Of a stretch of DNA of 64,000 nt, positions 31,717-43,157 are shown piece by piece; position 1 is the stretch's first letter, and each line of letters begins with the position of its first letter. The stretch covers positions 10,865,398 through 10,929,397 of the forward strand of contig OX459105.1 of the NCBI GenBank assembly GCA_949775045.1. The letters run 5' to 3'. This DNA is from Metridium senile (taxonomy: Eukaryota; Cnidaria; Anthozoa; Actiniaria; Metridiidae). A program made the position numbers and the translations under genes. The notes under the pieces were generated by a model. The model worked only from the letters and a program-made list of their open reading frames with translations, made no database searches and had not been told where the DNA came from.

Positions 31717-32185
31717 GGCTTGGTGTTGCTATTATGTTACTCCCTCTGAAGTTTGTTTATAAGGATTCTGTAACGCATGAATAGTTTTATATGAACAAAT
31801 GGCCTTGAAATCGAATAATCGCCATTATATAACGACGTACTATGAATTTAGTTACACTATTATGAAGATCGAAGGAAATAATTGAGTAAACGTAATGCCG
31901 TTTCGTAAATTACATGTTAAATTGATAGGAATTTATAAGGGTATTTTAACTGTATTTGTATTCCAAAGTGTGTATTATCTAAAGTAAATACAATTTAATA
32001 CTAGTCCGACAAAGCTAATTAACACGGTGGCGATTTCATATATGTTGCCAAAGTAGTTGGTTTTATAAGTTTTAGAAAATACCTTAGCGTCACCTTAACG
32101 CTTTTAAGTTTAAAAACTTTGGAACTATGTTAAGATTTGTTTACAAATGGATGGTCTCTTGATACCATAGAAGAAATGTAAAACG
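31717..32185. other. 5' flank of the giant gene
   Basis: This is AT-rich and holds the candidate TATA box. No other gene, TIR element or clear conserved site was found. Confidence 0.5.
31785..31791 (-). promoter_or_regulatory. Candidate TATA box for the giant gene
   Basis: The minus strand reads TATAAAA, about 69-75 bp upstream of the ATG at 31716. A start site about 30 bp downstream would give a roughly 40-nt, intronless 5' UTR. A second weaker AT-rich match (TTATAAAC) lies at 31755-31762. No transcript evidence is available. Confidence 0.4.
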
Positions 32186-32348
32186 TACCAAAGATACCTT
32201 ATGCAATCTTGAAAACAATTCATTATTATATTACCATATATGGTATTGTAGGTGAGAAGTAACAAAAGACTTTGATTAGCGCGCGAGATGTATATATTTT
32301 TTTTAACAGGTTGAGATTGAAACAGAACGATAGGCATATCTTTGATAC
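32186..32348 (+). mobile_element. Palindromic MITE, copy 1
   Basis: It has near-inverted ends (GTACCAAAGATA versus TATCTTTGATAC). It matches 33780-33927 in opposite orientation, sharing the central GCGCGC and CATATATGGTA blocks. Confidence 0.7.
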
Positions 32349-32645
32349 GACTAAGTTTTTAGACTGCTGATGACTGACTTCAAACATTACGTCTTCAGCT
32401 GGTACGATTTATGTTGATGCATTCACTGCAAAAAGTGCTTGTAATTATAGCATAAAGTATTTTTAGTCAATCTAAAGTTCTGAAATGGCCACTTTTAACC
32501 GATACTTATTTTATCATCTATTTAGATGCTCGGCGAAAGGTAAAGTGACTGTGCTTGACAGAATGGGTGAGTTTTACAATAAAAAACTATAAGAAACTAT
32601 TAAAAATATAATCATGCTATATTTAGGGGTTAGAGACTGAAGTGA

Positions 32646-32917
32646 GTTCTTTATCGGCAAATACACCGAATCGAAATATGGCGACCAATTTGAATAACTA
32701 TTGTTATTGACTCACTAGCCTCTCATTCATGTGAAAACTCCAATGGATTCCATAATGAACACGAGGCTGGTCAGTCAAGAACAATAGCAGGTCGCCATAT
32801 TTCGATTCGGTCTATACAGGCACTGTTCAATGATCGAGACATTTTAAATACTGCAGTATGAAGAAATTTCGAGTTCATTGAACTGTCAGCAAGTGACTGT
32901 ATTTGCCGATAAAGAAC
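32646..32917. mobile_element. Palindromic MITE interrupted by a second MITE
   Basis: The ends GTTCTTTATCGGCAAATA and its complement bound the element. Removing 32664-32812 plus one TA restores an uninterrupted palindrome through GGCACTGTTCAATGA / TCATTGAAC. Confidence 0.7.
32664..32812. mobile_element. TA-flanked MITE (CACCGAATCG ends), copy 1
   Basis: The TIRs begin CACCGAATCGAAATATGGC, with TA at both borders. It is the same family as 43030-43155 and is inserted within the surrounding element. Confidence 0.75.
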
Positions 32918-32932
32918 GAACGAAAAGTCATT

Positions 32933-33065
32933 AACTCTTTTAATATTAAAATTGAGTTCGCTGAGCGTGCGTTATCGACGAATAACAGCACTCCACGTGA
33001 TCTATTTGAGCCAATGGAGAACTCAGATTTTGTACAGTGCACGAAATTTTAATATTAAAAGAGTT
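32933..33065. repeat. Inverted-repeat element
   Basis: The 21-bp arms AACTCTTTTAATATTAAAAT(T) at 32933-32953 and their complement at 33045-33065 flank about 90 bp. No coding capacity. Confidence 0.6.
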
Positions 33066-33262
33066 CACAGCACGCGGGTTTGCATGTTCATCAAATATAT
33101 ATGTCAACTTGTATTTTATAAAAGAAATGTGCTATGTTCAGTTATAAAGCACTTGGGGATTATCAGGCCGCTCGAGAAATGTTAAAATCGCGTCGTTCTT
33201 CTCTTAACAATTCTCTCGTGTTCTGTCAATCCCTGCGTGTTTTAATTAATATAATTAATACA

Positions 33263-33369
33263 AATACACGCATGCGATGGCTGTAGAATGAACCAAATAC
33301 AGCCGAGTGCTGTATGAAGATTTTCGAGTTCATTCTACAGCCAGCAAGGCGCTTGTGTTTGCTGGTAAA
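33263..33369. repeat. Palindromic element related to 32646-32917
   Basis: GGCTGTAGAATGAAC and its complement form the arms. The right part resembles the right half of the element ending at 32917 (TTCGAGTTCATT ... CAGCAAG). Confidence 0.5.
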
Positions 33370-33779
33370 TCACTCACATCAGTCTCTAATCATTTTAATA
33401 TTCAAACTGATTGCACAGCATTGATAAAATGATTACAAAATGCGACAAACAAATCAGATACGGTCTATGACGAGAAAGTCAAATGCTATAGATAGTGAGC
33501 TTTTGTTTTGACATATTGACAAGCAAAACCTGAAGTTGACGAATTAAAGTATATTTCCAAACCATGGCGAGAAATAAAGCAAATAAAACCTTTTTAATCC
33601 ACCCAAAAATGGAAAGTAACTTTAACTCAATAGCTGTTCAAAGTGAAAGCATGTAACAAAAAATGGAGCAATGAAAATGAACGCAGATTTAAAGACAATA
33701 TCGGAGACAGACATGTTTCGTCTTTTAGAGCGTTGAAACGGAAACCAACCATTGCTTTGAATTAAACACCCCCCCCCCC

Positions 33780-33927
33780 GTATCAAAGATATGCCTATTG
33801 TTCTGTTGCAATCTTAACCAGTTAAAAAAATATCGCGCGCTAATCAAAGTCTTTTGTTACTTCTCACCTACAATACCATATATGGTAATGGCATTGTTTT
33901 CAAGATTGCATACGGTATCTTTGATAC
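33780..33927 (-). mobile_element. Palindromic MITE, copy 2
   Basis: GTATCAAAGATA and its complement form the ends. It is inverted relative to 32186-32348 and is preceded by a run of ten C residues. Confidence 0.7.
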
Positions 33928-35493
33928 GGCTGCGGGGTAGCCTAATAGCTTAGGGACCTATCAGTTCCAAAGTACGAGAGCCATCCATTGATAAACTATC
34001 TACCGATTCAATTAACGTCAATCGCGAGTTGCGTGAAAAATGTGGTACACTACTTGTTGCGTACAAGGGTGGTAATACGGTAAACATCGCTCTATAACTT
34101 GCAACATTGTTGCGCGACAATTGACGATTTTGTTGCGCGTCTTACGGCACTTTAAGAAAAAAATTTAAACTGATAATTAAAGAAACTCGAAAGGAAGATT
34201 GACTGTGCGCAAGGTTAAGGAATTTAGGAAAAGAATGATAAAAGTGGGAAAGAATGAGCTGAAATGTATGAAAAGAAGCCACAAGCAAGCAAAAACAATG
34301 CATTCTTTCGCCCTTTTTGTTTTCTTTCTTTCGTTTTTCTTTACCTCGTTATTCTCTCGTTCATGTTTCAACCGAGCTCATTAGTTTTTTTCTTGCTACA
34401 CATATTTTTTTTTTTTATTCGCTTTATTACTTTTAAATTCTCTAACGAAAAAATACATTATCCTTTGGCTTCATCAATCAGTCAATGTTTGTTCTTCTTT
34501 TTCCTTTCCTCTTATATGAGTTTCAGACGATTTGCCTGACGTTGATTGAACTTTTTATGTTAGAGGATAAAGTTTATACTCTAACGCTGAGTTTGGGCTA
34601 CCTGTGGTTAAATTTATTGCAAGTCATCTGTCGTCAAATTGCCCCAAAGTATTCAAATGGTTCTCAGTGTCTTTATCATCTCGCATATTTACATCCTCAA
34701 TGACTCTCCCAACATATTAAAAACTAACCTTAGTGAGGGAAAAACCTGCTAAAGATAGCGTAGGATACAAACAAAGACAACAAACGAATGGCTTTCTAAC
34801 GGACAGAAAGCTCATTTGAGGTTACCGACTTTATCGTCATAAACTTAGAACCTAAAAATCGTTTATAGTTGGCTGAATTGATGTGAGTGATTAAAATTCT
34901 CATGCGAGCGGTAGCGATATATAAATATCCTAAACTGCCGTTATATTGACTACAAATATGCTACTAAAGTCTTCCAAAACTGTCACAAACAACATAAAAA
35001 CAAGGTAAAACAAACATTTGTAACATCTTTTTATGAAAACAAGTAGAATGCAGGCCAGCGAAGGTGATTTTGAAATAAAGAAAACTGAACTGAACCCATT
35101 TGATTTCCTATACAAGTATATTCAAGACACTGGTGTATCAATGCAATAATATACAGATTTTAAAAGCAACTTCGGGGAATATGTGTTGTCTGATGGAAAT
35201 TGTAACAGAAATGGTTATAAAACTCATATGCATTTTTAAAATGTCCAAATTTATTTCCAAAAATTTTATTAGAGTTGGAATTGAAATATCGAGATTTTGA
35301 AAGATAATCATAATACTGAAATAGATCATGAATTTACACCTTATTGAATAAGGTTGTCACATAATAACAACAAATATAACAAATAAAAATGAATTTCTTT
35401 TTCAAAGTCTCACTCCTATTGCGTTTTGTGCTTTTCAAAACATTCTTGTTAAATTAAAAATATAACAAAAAAAGTGACAAAAGTAAATGCAAA
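33928..35493. other. AT-rich intergenic DNA, nothing recognised
   Basis: Only short chance ORFs and T-rich tracts (about 34,310-34,510). No TIR pair or coding signature seen. Confidence 0.5.
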
Positions 35494-35641
35494 TGTGTTT
35501 TCTATTGTTAAGTGATAACATTTGTTCGTGCTTTGCTTGGGATTTGTGAATACTTTGACAACAAATCGAGGCTTAGCTTGTGCAAATGCGCCTTTTGTCA
35601 AATAGTACAGCGGTGATACATAACGTGAACCTGGAGTATTC
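35494..35641 (+). repeat. Dispersed repeat, copy 1
   Basis: It matches 62684-62831 in the same orientation. The two share TGTGTTTTCTATTG at the start, a core reading GTGCAAATGCGCCTTTTGTC, and a CTGGAGTATT end. The class is unknown. Confidence 0.65.
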
Positions 35642-37982
35642 GAACGTGATAAATGGTAATGTGAGTTACGTCTTCAGTGACCATTAGTTGCGCTTCACTA
35701 TCTTCAAACGATTCACAAAAGCGTTACCAGAAATACCAACTTTGAGAAAATACCCATAGTGCGAGCCCGAATTCCCATAACATAAAGCTCCACCAAATTG
35801 TAATCCACAGTAGTAGGTAACGAGTTTTATTAAGATAGCTATAGGTGAGCTTCAATGATTTGTGTCATTAATATGCGTTATGTGAATCTGCAGCCAAGCG
35901 AACAGTTTGACATTATCAATTGTTAATCCAGAAATTACTGTTTTGATAATATTGTAGCACGTTTCCTATCTTTGCTGCTAAATAGGCACGTAATTGTCCA
36001 TTTTTATCGCATAAATTAATTGTAAAACATTCAAAACGTTTTTTGATTACCGAAATACAAAGTTTTGCTAAATTATATGCAGTTCTTAAAGAATATTGCA
36101 CTAGAACGTTCTATGGCGTCATCATAGAAAACCATGGAATCCATCATCGATGATCTCATTTATAAAACATCAATAAACTAAATTGCATGATCAAAACAAA
36201 GTACATTCTTTAAATTTTCTGGATTACACTTTTGATAAAAACATTGGTAAAAATAGGATAATGTATGTCATTCTTTGGCCTCATCGGAAATATGGAACAT
36301 GATATAGTTCATAAAACTTAATTAACTAAATTATTTGATTAAAACTTAATGCCTGATTTTCTGGATTAAATATTTTACAAAAATATTGGTAGCAAAATAA
36401 GATAGTATATGCTCTGCAAGTAAAATAATTTTGATCGAACTTTAGCAACTAGATGTTCAAAAGGTGAATCTGAAAGTATTTTTTGCAAATTTCGGTGAAT
36501 TGCAAGATATCAAACCTTTATATTTCAATACAAAAACATAAGCATTTTGTCTCCTACTGTTAAGGAAATTCATTATTATCAAAGAAATATTGCCATCGTT
36601 TAATTAGCACATTCGTCAGGAGTTGCTGTTGGAGGGCCACAAGTTTATTAGCTTTGGCTGTCAAGTGTAATTCCCTCATGAAATAACGTGTATTGTTGTT
36701 ATTATTATTATTGGTGGTGCTGATGTTGTCTAGCGACTGTCTGTGTACAACTAAATTAACACCCCATGTAATGAAGAAGCAATAGTTGATGATAACAACA
36801 TCGCAGATATAAGCAAAACTGGAAAGAAAGTGTCTCTTCGAAATTCGAAAATGTCAACATTAAAATATTTTGATTTGAATTATGCTTAGCGTGTCTTAAT
36901 TATATGTTTTCATTAGCCATAAAGTTATTATTATAACAAGGTGCTCTTAGAACTAGAAGTTTTGGAACTAGAACAGACAAAATTTGATTGCACATTCGAC
37001 TATATATTAGAAAATTTAAAATTAAATATTGTGGTTGATATTATCAGACTAAGCAAATATCTCATTCAAATATCTCTAACTTTATCATACTATACCACAT
37101 TCTATTGGTAATTATAAACTATTATTTAATTATCAACTCACCAGTTGATGTTCATTGTACTTGATTCTTGTCTTTCATCTTGCATCGAACCCTTATAGTA
37201 TGAAAAATTTAAGCTAGATTGTGCTTGATCAAGTGTCCACTGATTCATGACACTGAACACACGAATGCTTAATATTTAGTGGGAGGTACATAAAAGCCAT
37301 TTGCATTTGATACGTGCTAGTTTTTTCCAGAGTCCACCCAGGCACTGACCATTCAAAGAACTCTAAACTGAAATTCCCAAGTCTACAAAATACAGATTTT
37401 GAAAAAAATGGTTAAAGTTTTGTATATTGTGTGTGATATTTCGTGCTGAGTTGTAAGTTTTGAAGTAATTTTTGAATCATTCTCATGCATAACCAAGTGT
37501 CTTGCTTCCATGTATGGTCCATCTATGCGACAGGTCATTTATTGATGGAGTTAGACCCACTTGTAGAAAGTGATGACACAGCTCTCCAAGGGATCTCAGA
37601 CTGCACAACATTTCATAATAGATTTTACTAAACTTTTCAAACGAAAGTGGTTTGAAATAACTTTAAATTTCTGTGGAGTGCTTCGTCTAATTTACAATAT
37701 TTTATTATAGCAATTTTAAGTTAAGTGTCACTATATAGGTGATACCTGGCTTCTCTTTTTACAAATCTTTGAACGAGATGAAACAACAGCAACTAACACT
37801 TGGAATCCAATTTTCCTGTGGTCATTATTCTGTTAAATAAGAGATAAACAAATTTTCCCAAGTATTTTCCATGGTGACTTTGTGGAAGATACTTATTGAT
37901 AATTAAATACTATGAAACCGGTCATGAAATTTTCGCTCGGCTAACCAATAAAAAAAACCCTCAACATTAATAAAAACACTAA
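35642..37982. other. AT-rich intergenic DNA with a weak direct repeat
   Basis: Two degenerate direct copies lie at about 36,155-36,260 and 36,305-36,420 (TTTTCTGGATTA ... AAAA-TATTGGTA). No gene recognised. Confidence 0.45.
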
Positions 37983-38096
37983 TTTCAACAAAACGTAGAG
38001 TTCTGGTGCTCTTTGCCAAATGTATAATTTCGTTAACATATTGATATAATATTGATATTGCAACAAAACAATAGAGACAATAATAGATAAGTTTAA
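37983..38096 (+). repeat. Dispersed repeat, copy 1 of a second family
   Basis: It resembles 39530-39640 in the same orientation, sharing GCCAAATGTATA, TAACATATT and ACAATAGAGACAAT. Not coding. Confidence 0.55.
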
Positions 38097-39177
38097 AAAC
38101 AAACAACTACGGCGCTATTATAAGGCTTGTGTGTAAAAGCGGCATGTCTGCAATAACCAATCCAGGAGTTCGTCAAGGCAAATCTGGGAACATTGGAGTT
38201 TTGAAATTCACAGGCCAACATACTGGGTTAAAACAAAATGATTATCTATGTCATGTTGGTTGATAGGCCGATTAACGTTAATTTAAGTTGTTAATAAGGA
38301 ATTAAACGCAGTTCAGTTGAAGGCGGGACACATCAGTAGATAAACTTCTCATAAAAAAATGATTTCCGTTTGATATTGTCACAAAAAGTACCATCCGATT
38401 CCCAGACAACGGGGTTCCAATCAGCTTGCACATTTTCAATCAATAAACACTACAACGTGTGACACGTGATTCTGTATTGAGTTTTTAGCAGTTTTTAACT
38501 GTAGAATGACAGGGTCGTGAGGAGAGATGTTTTCTCGTAATTGATCCCTGATCCCAAAAGCTCGCGTATTTTGATTTCTGATCCAACAAAAAATGTTTTG
38601 ATCCCTAAGTTTATTCATACGATCCCGATCCCTCTTACTCCAGCTGATTTGGACTATGTGATCCCCGATCCCAGGCATGTGATCACAGATCACACATCTC
38701 GTCTCGACCTTGATAATGAGTAATATAAAAGCCAAAACATGGAATAAGAACTACGAAAACTATGTTCATGATTAATGGTTAATGTCAAGTGACATTTCTT
38801 TTAGTGTTAATGTGCTTTTTAGTGGAAAATGTTTATCATCATTAATATAAATGTTTATTATATGGCTTAAATATATTTCTCCAATTTTGATTGGTTGACA
38901 CGCGGTCCATCCAAAGGAGTATTGGACCGTTTCTATGACAACAGTCCAATTTTCGTATTTTTTTTTTTTTCAGACCGGGAAATTAAAAACAACTTGTAAC
39001 CTAAAAGTATTGCAATAAATATTTTGTGATAGTTTTGCCTTGTCATACCTGCAAAGTGTTTTTTCGCCAGTTTAGTGTGTTTAATGTATTTTTATTCATT
39101 CAATAATGAGAGATTCGGCGATAAAATATTTGCGATTTCGTACTTCGCTAAGAAAAAAAGCCATATAATAAACGATT
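38097..39177. other. Intergenic DNA with a GATCCC-rich stretch
   Basis: GATCCC / GATCAC recurs many times in 38,540-38,700. The ORFs there, on both strands, are by-products of this repetition. Otherwise AT-rich. Confidence 0.45.
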
Positions 39178-39315
39178 TATTAACCTCGCTTATTCGGTCT
39201 GTACGAAAAAATATCAGACCTCGATCTTTTTTGTACGGACCTCGCTGCGCTCAGTCCGTACTGTCAAGACCTCGGTCTGATATTTTCCCGTACAGACCTC
39301 ACGCTCGGTTAATAA
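39178..39315. mobile_element. Palindromic MITE
   Basis: The arms TTATTAACC and GGTCTGTACG-AAAAATATCAGACC are repeated as complements at the right end. Confidence 0.6.
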
Positions 39316-39529
39316 CCTCTTAGTACTTATCGTTGATTCATGTGTACTTTATACTTCGTTTTGTTTAATCCCTATTGAAAATTGAATATTTGTAGCGCAC
39401 CATCGCTGAAGAGATTGTTAAACTGAGTAAAAGAAGCCATACTGATGCTAAAAACAGTTGAATATCAACTTTTTAGAAGACTTTTCTCATAACTAGGACT
39501 GACAACGATAATCAAAGCACTACTGAATT

Positions 39530-39640
39530 TTAACAAAACGGTGCGTTCTATTGCTCTTAGCCAAATGTATATTTCATTAACATATTCATATAATATTGAT
39601 CTTGCAACAAAAACAATAGAGACAATTAAATATAAGTGGC
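39530..39640 (+). repeat. Dispersed repeat, copy 2 of the second family
   Basis: Matches 37983-38096 with scattered substitutions. Confidence 0.55.
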
Positions 39641-39691
39641 TCAGCTCTAAGTGGAGACGCGAGTTATATTGATCACTAATGACTTTGCTCG

Positions 39692-40205
39692 ACGTGCGTT
39701 CTTACAGATCAATCGTCTGATGAACTGTACGTGGAGAATATTATTTGTAAATGGAACAAACGATCGAATGGTCATTATTAGCAATTCGAATAGATGATCA
39801 AATGTTCCATCGGCTAATCCATCACATTGTTTTACGTGCGTTCTTACAGATCAATCGTCAGATGAACTGTACTTGGAGTATATTATTTGTAAATGGAACA
39901 AACGATCGAATATTCATTATTAGCAATTCGAATAGATGATCAAATGTTCTATCGGCTAATTACGCGCATTTTACGTGTGTTCTTATACAGATCAATCGTC
40001 TGATGAACTGTACTTGGAGAATATTATTTGTAAATGGAACAAACGATCAAATATTCATTGATTGTTATTCTGACTTTTTTTTTCAGCGCAGAAACATATT
40101 GAGCATCTGGGTTGTGCTTTTCATATTTTTCTGGATGAAATTAGCAAATCGAATAGATGATCAAATTTCCCATCGGCTAATCCACTTTGTTATACGCGCA
40201 CATGA
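39692..40205 (+). repeat. Tandem repeat, period about 140 bp, three copies plus a partial
   Basis: Copies start at 39692, 39834 and 39973 with ACGTG(C/T)GTTCTTA, followed by CAGATCAATCGTC and AATAGATGATCAAAT. A partial copy lies at about 40,140-40,200. The ORFs inside are repetition artefacts. Confidence 0.75.
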
Positions 40206-41170
40206 TTTTAAGGTTATTAAAGTTGTATATTTTATTTTTATGCATTCCCTCATAGTATTGTAAGATCAATTGGAAGCAACAGCTTTCTGTCAAGAGAGCG
40301 CTCATAGTATGACAGTGTAGATTTAGCCTTACGCTCCACTAGGATCAGAGTTAGATCATGATCATTCAAAACTTTTAACAATACGTAATTTTGAGATCTG
40401 TCATAATATCTTTTCCGATGCCAAGTTTATTTTATATTATATTATATTGGACTTTTGATTTGATTTATCAGCCAGACTGATAGTTAAACCAGTACATTAA
40501 TTCCCAAACGACAGATTATAAAACCCAACTTGACTTTAAATTATATGGCACTTTGAATGAACTGGCATTGGTGTTTCCAGTCAGCTAACTCTACATCTGT
40601 ACGACTAAGACTTAATTGAAAACTGTTAACAGTGTCTACAGCTTGAGAAGCAGGGCTATAAAATATGCGAGAAGAGAAGAGAAGTAGAGAGAAAAGAAAA
40701 AAAAAGGAAACATTAATGAGAACAGAAATTAAGGTGCTAAAAAAACGAACTCATCTTAAACATTTTCCCACGAGAAACTATCAATAAATCCAGCTATAAC
40801 CATAGCATTACGATATGAAACACATACAAGACAAAGCACTGTCGCCGGAAGCTACTCAAGGAGAACCGTTTCCCACGGGCTGCTTAGCATTTAATCTCAG
40901 TTCATCGAGTGATTGATTGTTGTCATCGCTACTTAATCGTATCACGTCCTTCTACCCAAATATTTCTTATCATTTTATTAAACTGGTAAACTTTAGAAAA
41001 TCGAGAGGAATATAGGTCTAATTGTTTTTTTTTATAAGCTTGAAATGATTTGTGTGTAAAAAGTCTTTTCAAATCCAAACTAAAGAGATAACAAAGATAT
41101 TTGTGTGTGACTTGAAAGAATGACGTCACTTTTGAGTGAGTTTGACGTTACTTATAATTATCGCATGATC
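40206..41170. other. Intergenic DNA, nothing recognised
   Basis: AT-rich, with a purine-rich patch at about 40,668-40,710. No gene or TIR pair recognised. Confidence 0.45.
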
Positions 41171-41401
41171 GAGGTCTACATTCTAAATCCTGCAAAGGAT
41201 GTCGGTTTTTTTTTCTGTTATCGATTTATTTATATAACATATTTTGGTTGTACGTGTTTGTGTGATATGGCCATGACATACAAGTGTTGCAGTGGTTGAT
41301 ATTGAAACACACATTTATAATAAATCACAAATTATGTTCATATTACCGACACTATTTGTAACCTCAGAAGTGTTCGACTGCGACGATTTATTAAATAGGT
41401 G
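41171..41401. mobile_element. TA-type MITE family A, copy 1 (left end degenerate)
   Basis: Internal GCAAAGGATGTCGG and the right end AAATAGGTG match the complete copies at 51729 and 58660. The left TIR is lost. Confidence 0.6.
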
Positions 41402-41404
41402 ATA

Positions 41405-41683
41405 CATCTAACTTAATACAGGTTGACGGAGCGAACGGCGATTGGTGATTGCACGGCCGAAAGGAACTGTGGGTAATACGATTTTCTTCTTATTCCATTC
41501 TGAATTACCAAAACACCGTTAAACGATGACCTTGGATGGGTGTCTCGAAGTTTCGCTGAACGGTGGAGGCATTGTTTGGGTAATTAAGAAACGAATAAGA
41601 AGGAATTCGTATTACCCATAGTTCCTTTCGGTTGTGTAGTCGCCAATCGCCGTTCGCCCCGTCAACCTTTTTTGAATTAGGTG
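41405..41683. mobile_element. TA-type MITE family C, copy 1
   Basis: The arms contain GGTTGACGG-GCGAACGGCG and the complement. The right end TTGAATTAGGTG is followed by TA. Second copy at 43158-43427. Confidence 0.7.
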
Positions 41684-41822
41684 TATACACCTAATTGCAA
41701 GAAGGTTGTCACATAAAAAACGAAAAATAGTAATTTAGTAAGTAAGGAATAGCAAACGAAAGAGTTCAGCTTGATTGATCTTCATTTGTCTTTTAATTAT
41801 AACCGTTATCGTCAATAGGCGA

Positions 41823-42195
41823 CCCCCCAAGAGTTTGATGACTCGTTTGCAAACTAGCATTTTGTCGGCCGTCGAGCAAAATACTAGGAATGAGCTGGTT
41901 TGACCGGGTGATCCAAAATGACACTTTATTGGTTGCTCGATGAATAACGGTAAATCGAACGGAAAATATAATTCCCTGCAAGTAGATGCTATACTTTTTA
42001 CATCGTACTGCGCCCTGTATGGTGGGAAAAAACGTAGCCTCTGGTAGTAGGGAATATCATGTACCGCAGTTCGATTTTAATACAGGTATTGAGCGATTTT
42101 CACGCTATTTTGGATCACTCGGTCAAACTCGTCCCTAGTATGTTGATTGACGGCCAACAAAATGCTAGTTTGCAAACGAGACGTCAATCTTCGGG
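41823..42195. mobile_element. Long-TIR MITE (about 373 bp)
   Basis: The arms of roughly 80-100 bp include CTCGTTTGCAAACTAGCATT and GATCCAAAAT, both repeated as complements at the right. No transposase. Confidence 0.75.
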
Positions 42196-42205
42196 TAGTC
42201 TTCCT

Positions 42206-42397
42206 CGCAGCCGTTTTTAGTGTCGGGCCTCCTGTGTCCCTTCCCACTAACGGCTGATTACCCGAGTGCTACAATCCATTCCCTTTGTTTGGCCAATCAC
42301 AGCGCTAGTAGATAAATCAAGAACTTCATGAGCCAATTTGGCAGAGGTGACATTAGTCGGGAGGGACACAGGAAGCCCGACACTACAAACGCTTGCG
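42206..42397. mobile_element. MITE with GTGTCGGGC arms
   Basis: AGTGTCGGGC-TCCTGTGTCCC at the left and its complement at 42353-42385. A related hairpin lies at 60149-60220. Confidence 0.65.
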
Positions 42398-42458
42398 CAC
42401 TCAAGAGGGCGCACTTCAACGTTATAACGGCAGTATACTAATTCCTTTCCCACTTAAG

Positions 42459-42582
42459 GGCTGTTTATATGAAGGCCAGTTGTCCCTGCTAATTGGTATA
42501 ACTCTTGTTGTGTCCCCTGGGGAATACAAAACAATAGTTATCCCGGCTTGCAGGGACAACTCGCTTCCATATAAACAACGCC
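42459..42582. mobile_element. Palindromic MITE, about 124 bp
   Basis: The ends GGCTGTTTATATG and AGTTGTCCCTGC recur as complements at the right border. Confidence 0.7.
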
Positions 42583-42723
42583 AAAATTACAAAAGCCAGG
42601 ACACATTCTTGCAATTATATAGGTGTAACTATATGTTTTCTTTCTAATGTCAAAGATATTTGTTTTATCAGAATCAAGTATTTATCACGCACCACCATAG
42701 CCTATGATTTTACTTATACAATT

Positions 42724-43007
42724 ATTTCATGAATCGTTGTCTACTGTCCACACTATGAAGCATGCATGCAAAGGATGACGGTATTTCTTCTCTTGTTATA
42801 GATTTATTCATAATATATTTTGGCTGAACGTGTTTGTGTTATATGACTAAAACCAAGCTGTGGCAGTGGTAGATGGTAAAACAATTTTTTTCTTTAAAAA
42901 AACGTATAATAAATCAGAAATCATGTTCATATTACATGATACATCCTTTGCAAGCTTCAGAGTGAGGACTGTAGCTTCGGCTGCGACAACGATTTTTGAA
43001 ATAGGTG
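42724..43007. mobile_element. TA-type MITE family A, copy 2
   Basis: The right end CGATTTTTGAAATAGGTG is followed by TA. The left TIR carries a small deletion. ORFs on both strands inside are not genes. Confidence 0.7.
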
Positions 43008-43029
43008 TATCTAGAACTGTAACCTTATA

Positions 43030-43155
43030 CACCGAATCGAAATATGGCATCCAATTTTAATAGCTATTGTTCTTGACTGACCAGCCTCGTGTTCACGTTA
43101 AAAACACGTTAAGAACAATAGTTATTAAAATTGGACGCCATATTTCGATTCGGTG
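43030..43155. mobile_element. TA-flanked MITE (CACCGAATCG ends), copy 2
   Basis: Nearly perfect arms of about 50 bp, bounded by TA at 43028-43029 and 43156-43157. Same family as 32664-32812. Confidence 0.85.
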
Positions 43156-43157
43156 TA

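Noticed and set aside
1..30245. CRISPR array
   Set aside because: The 366-bp repeats have no unique spacers, and the array is coding in a eukaryotic setting.
30966..31253. 95-aa minus-strand ORF
   Set aside because: It is out of frame inside the continuous N-terminal coding region of the giant gene.
38436..38735. 99-aa minus-strand ORF rich in RDRDR and DQ
   Set aside because: Product of the GATCCC-type simple repetition. No splice or homology support.
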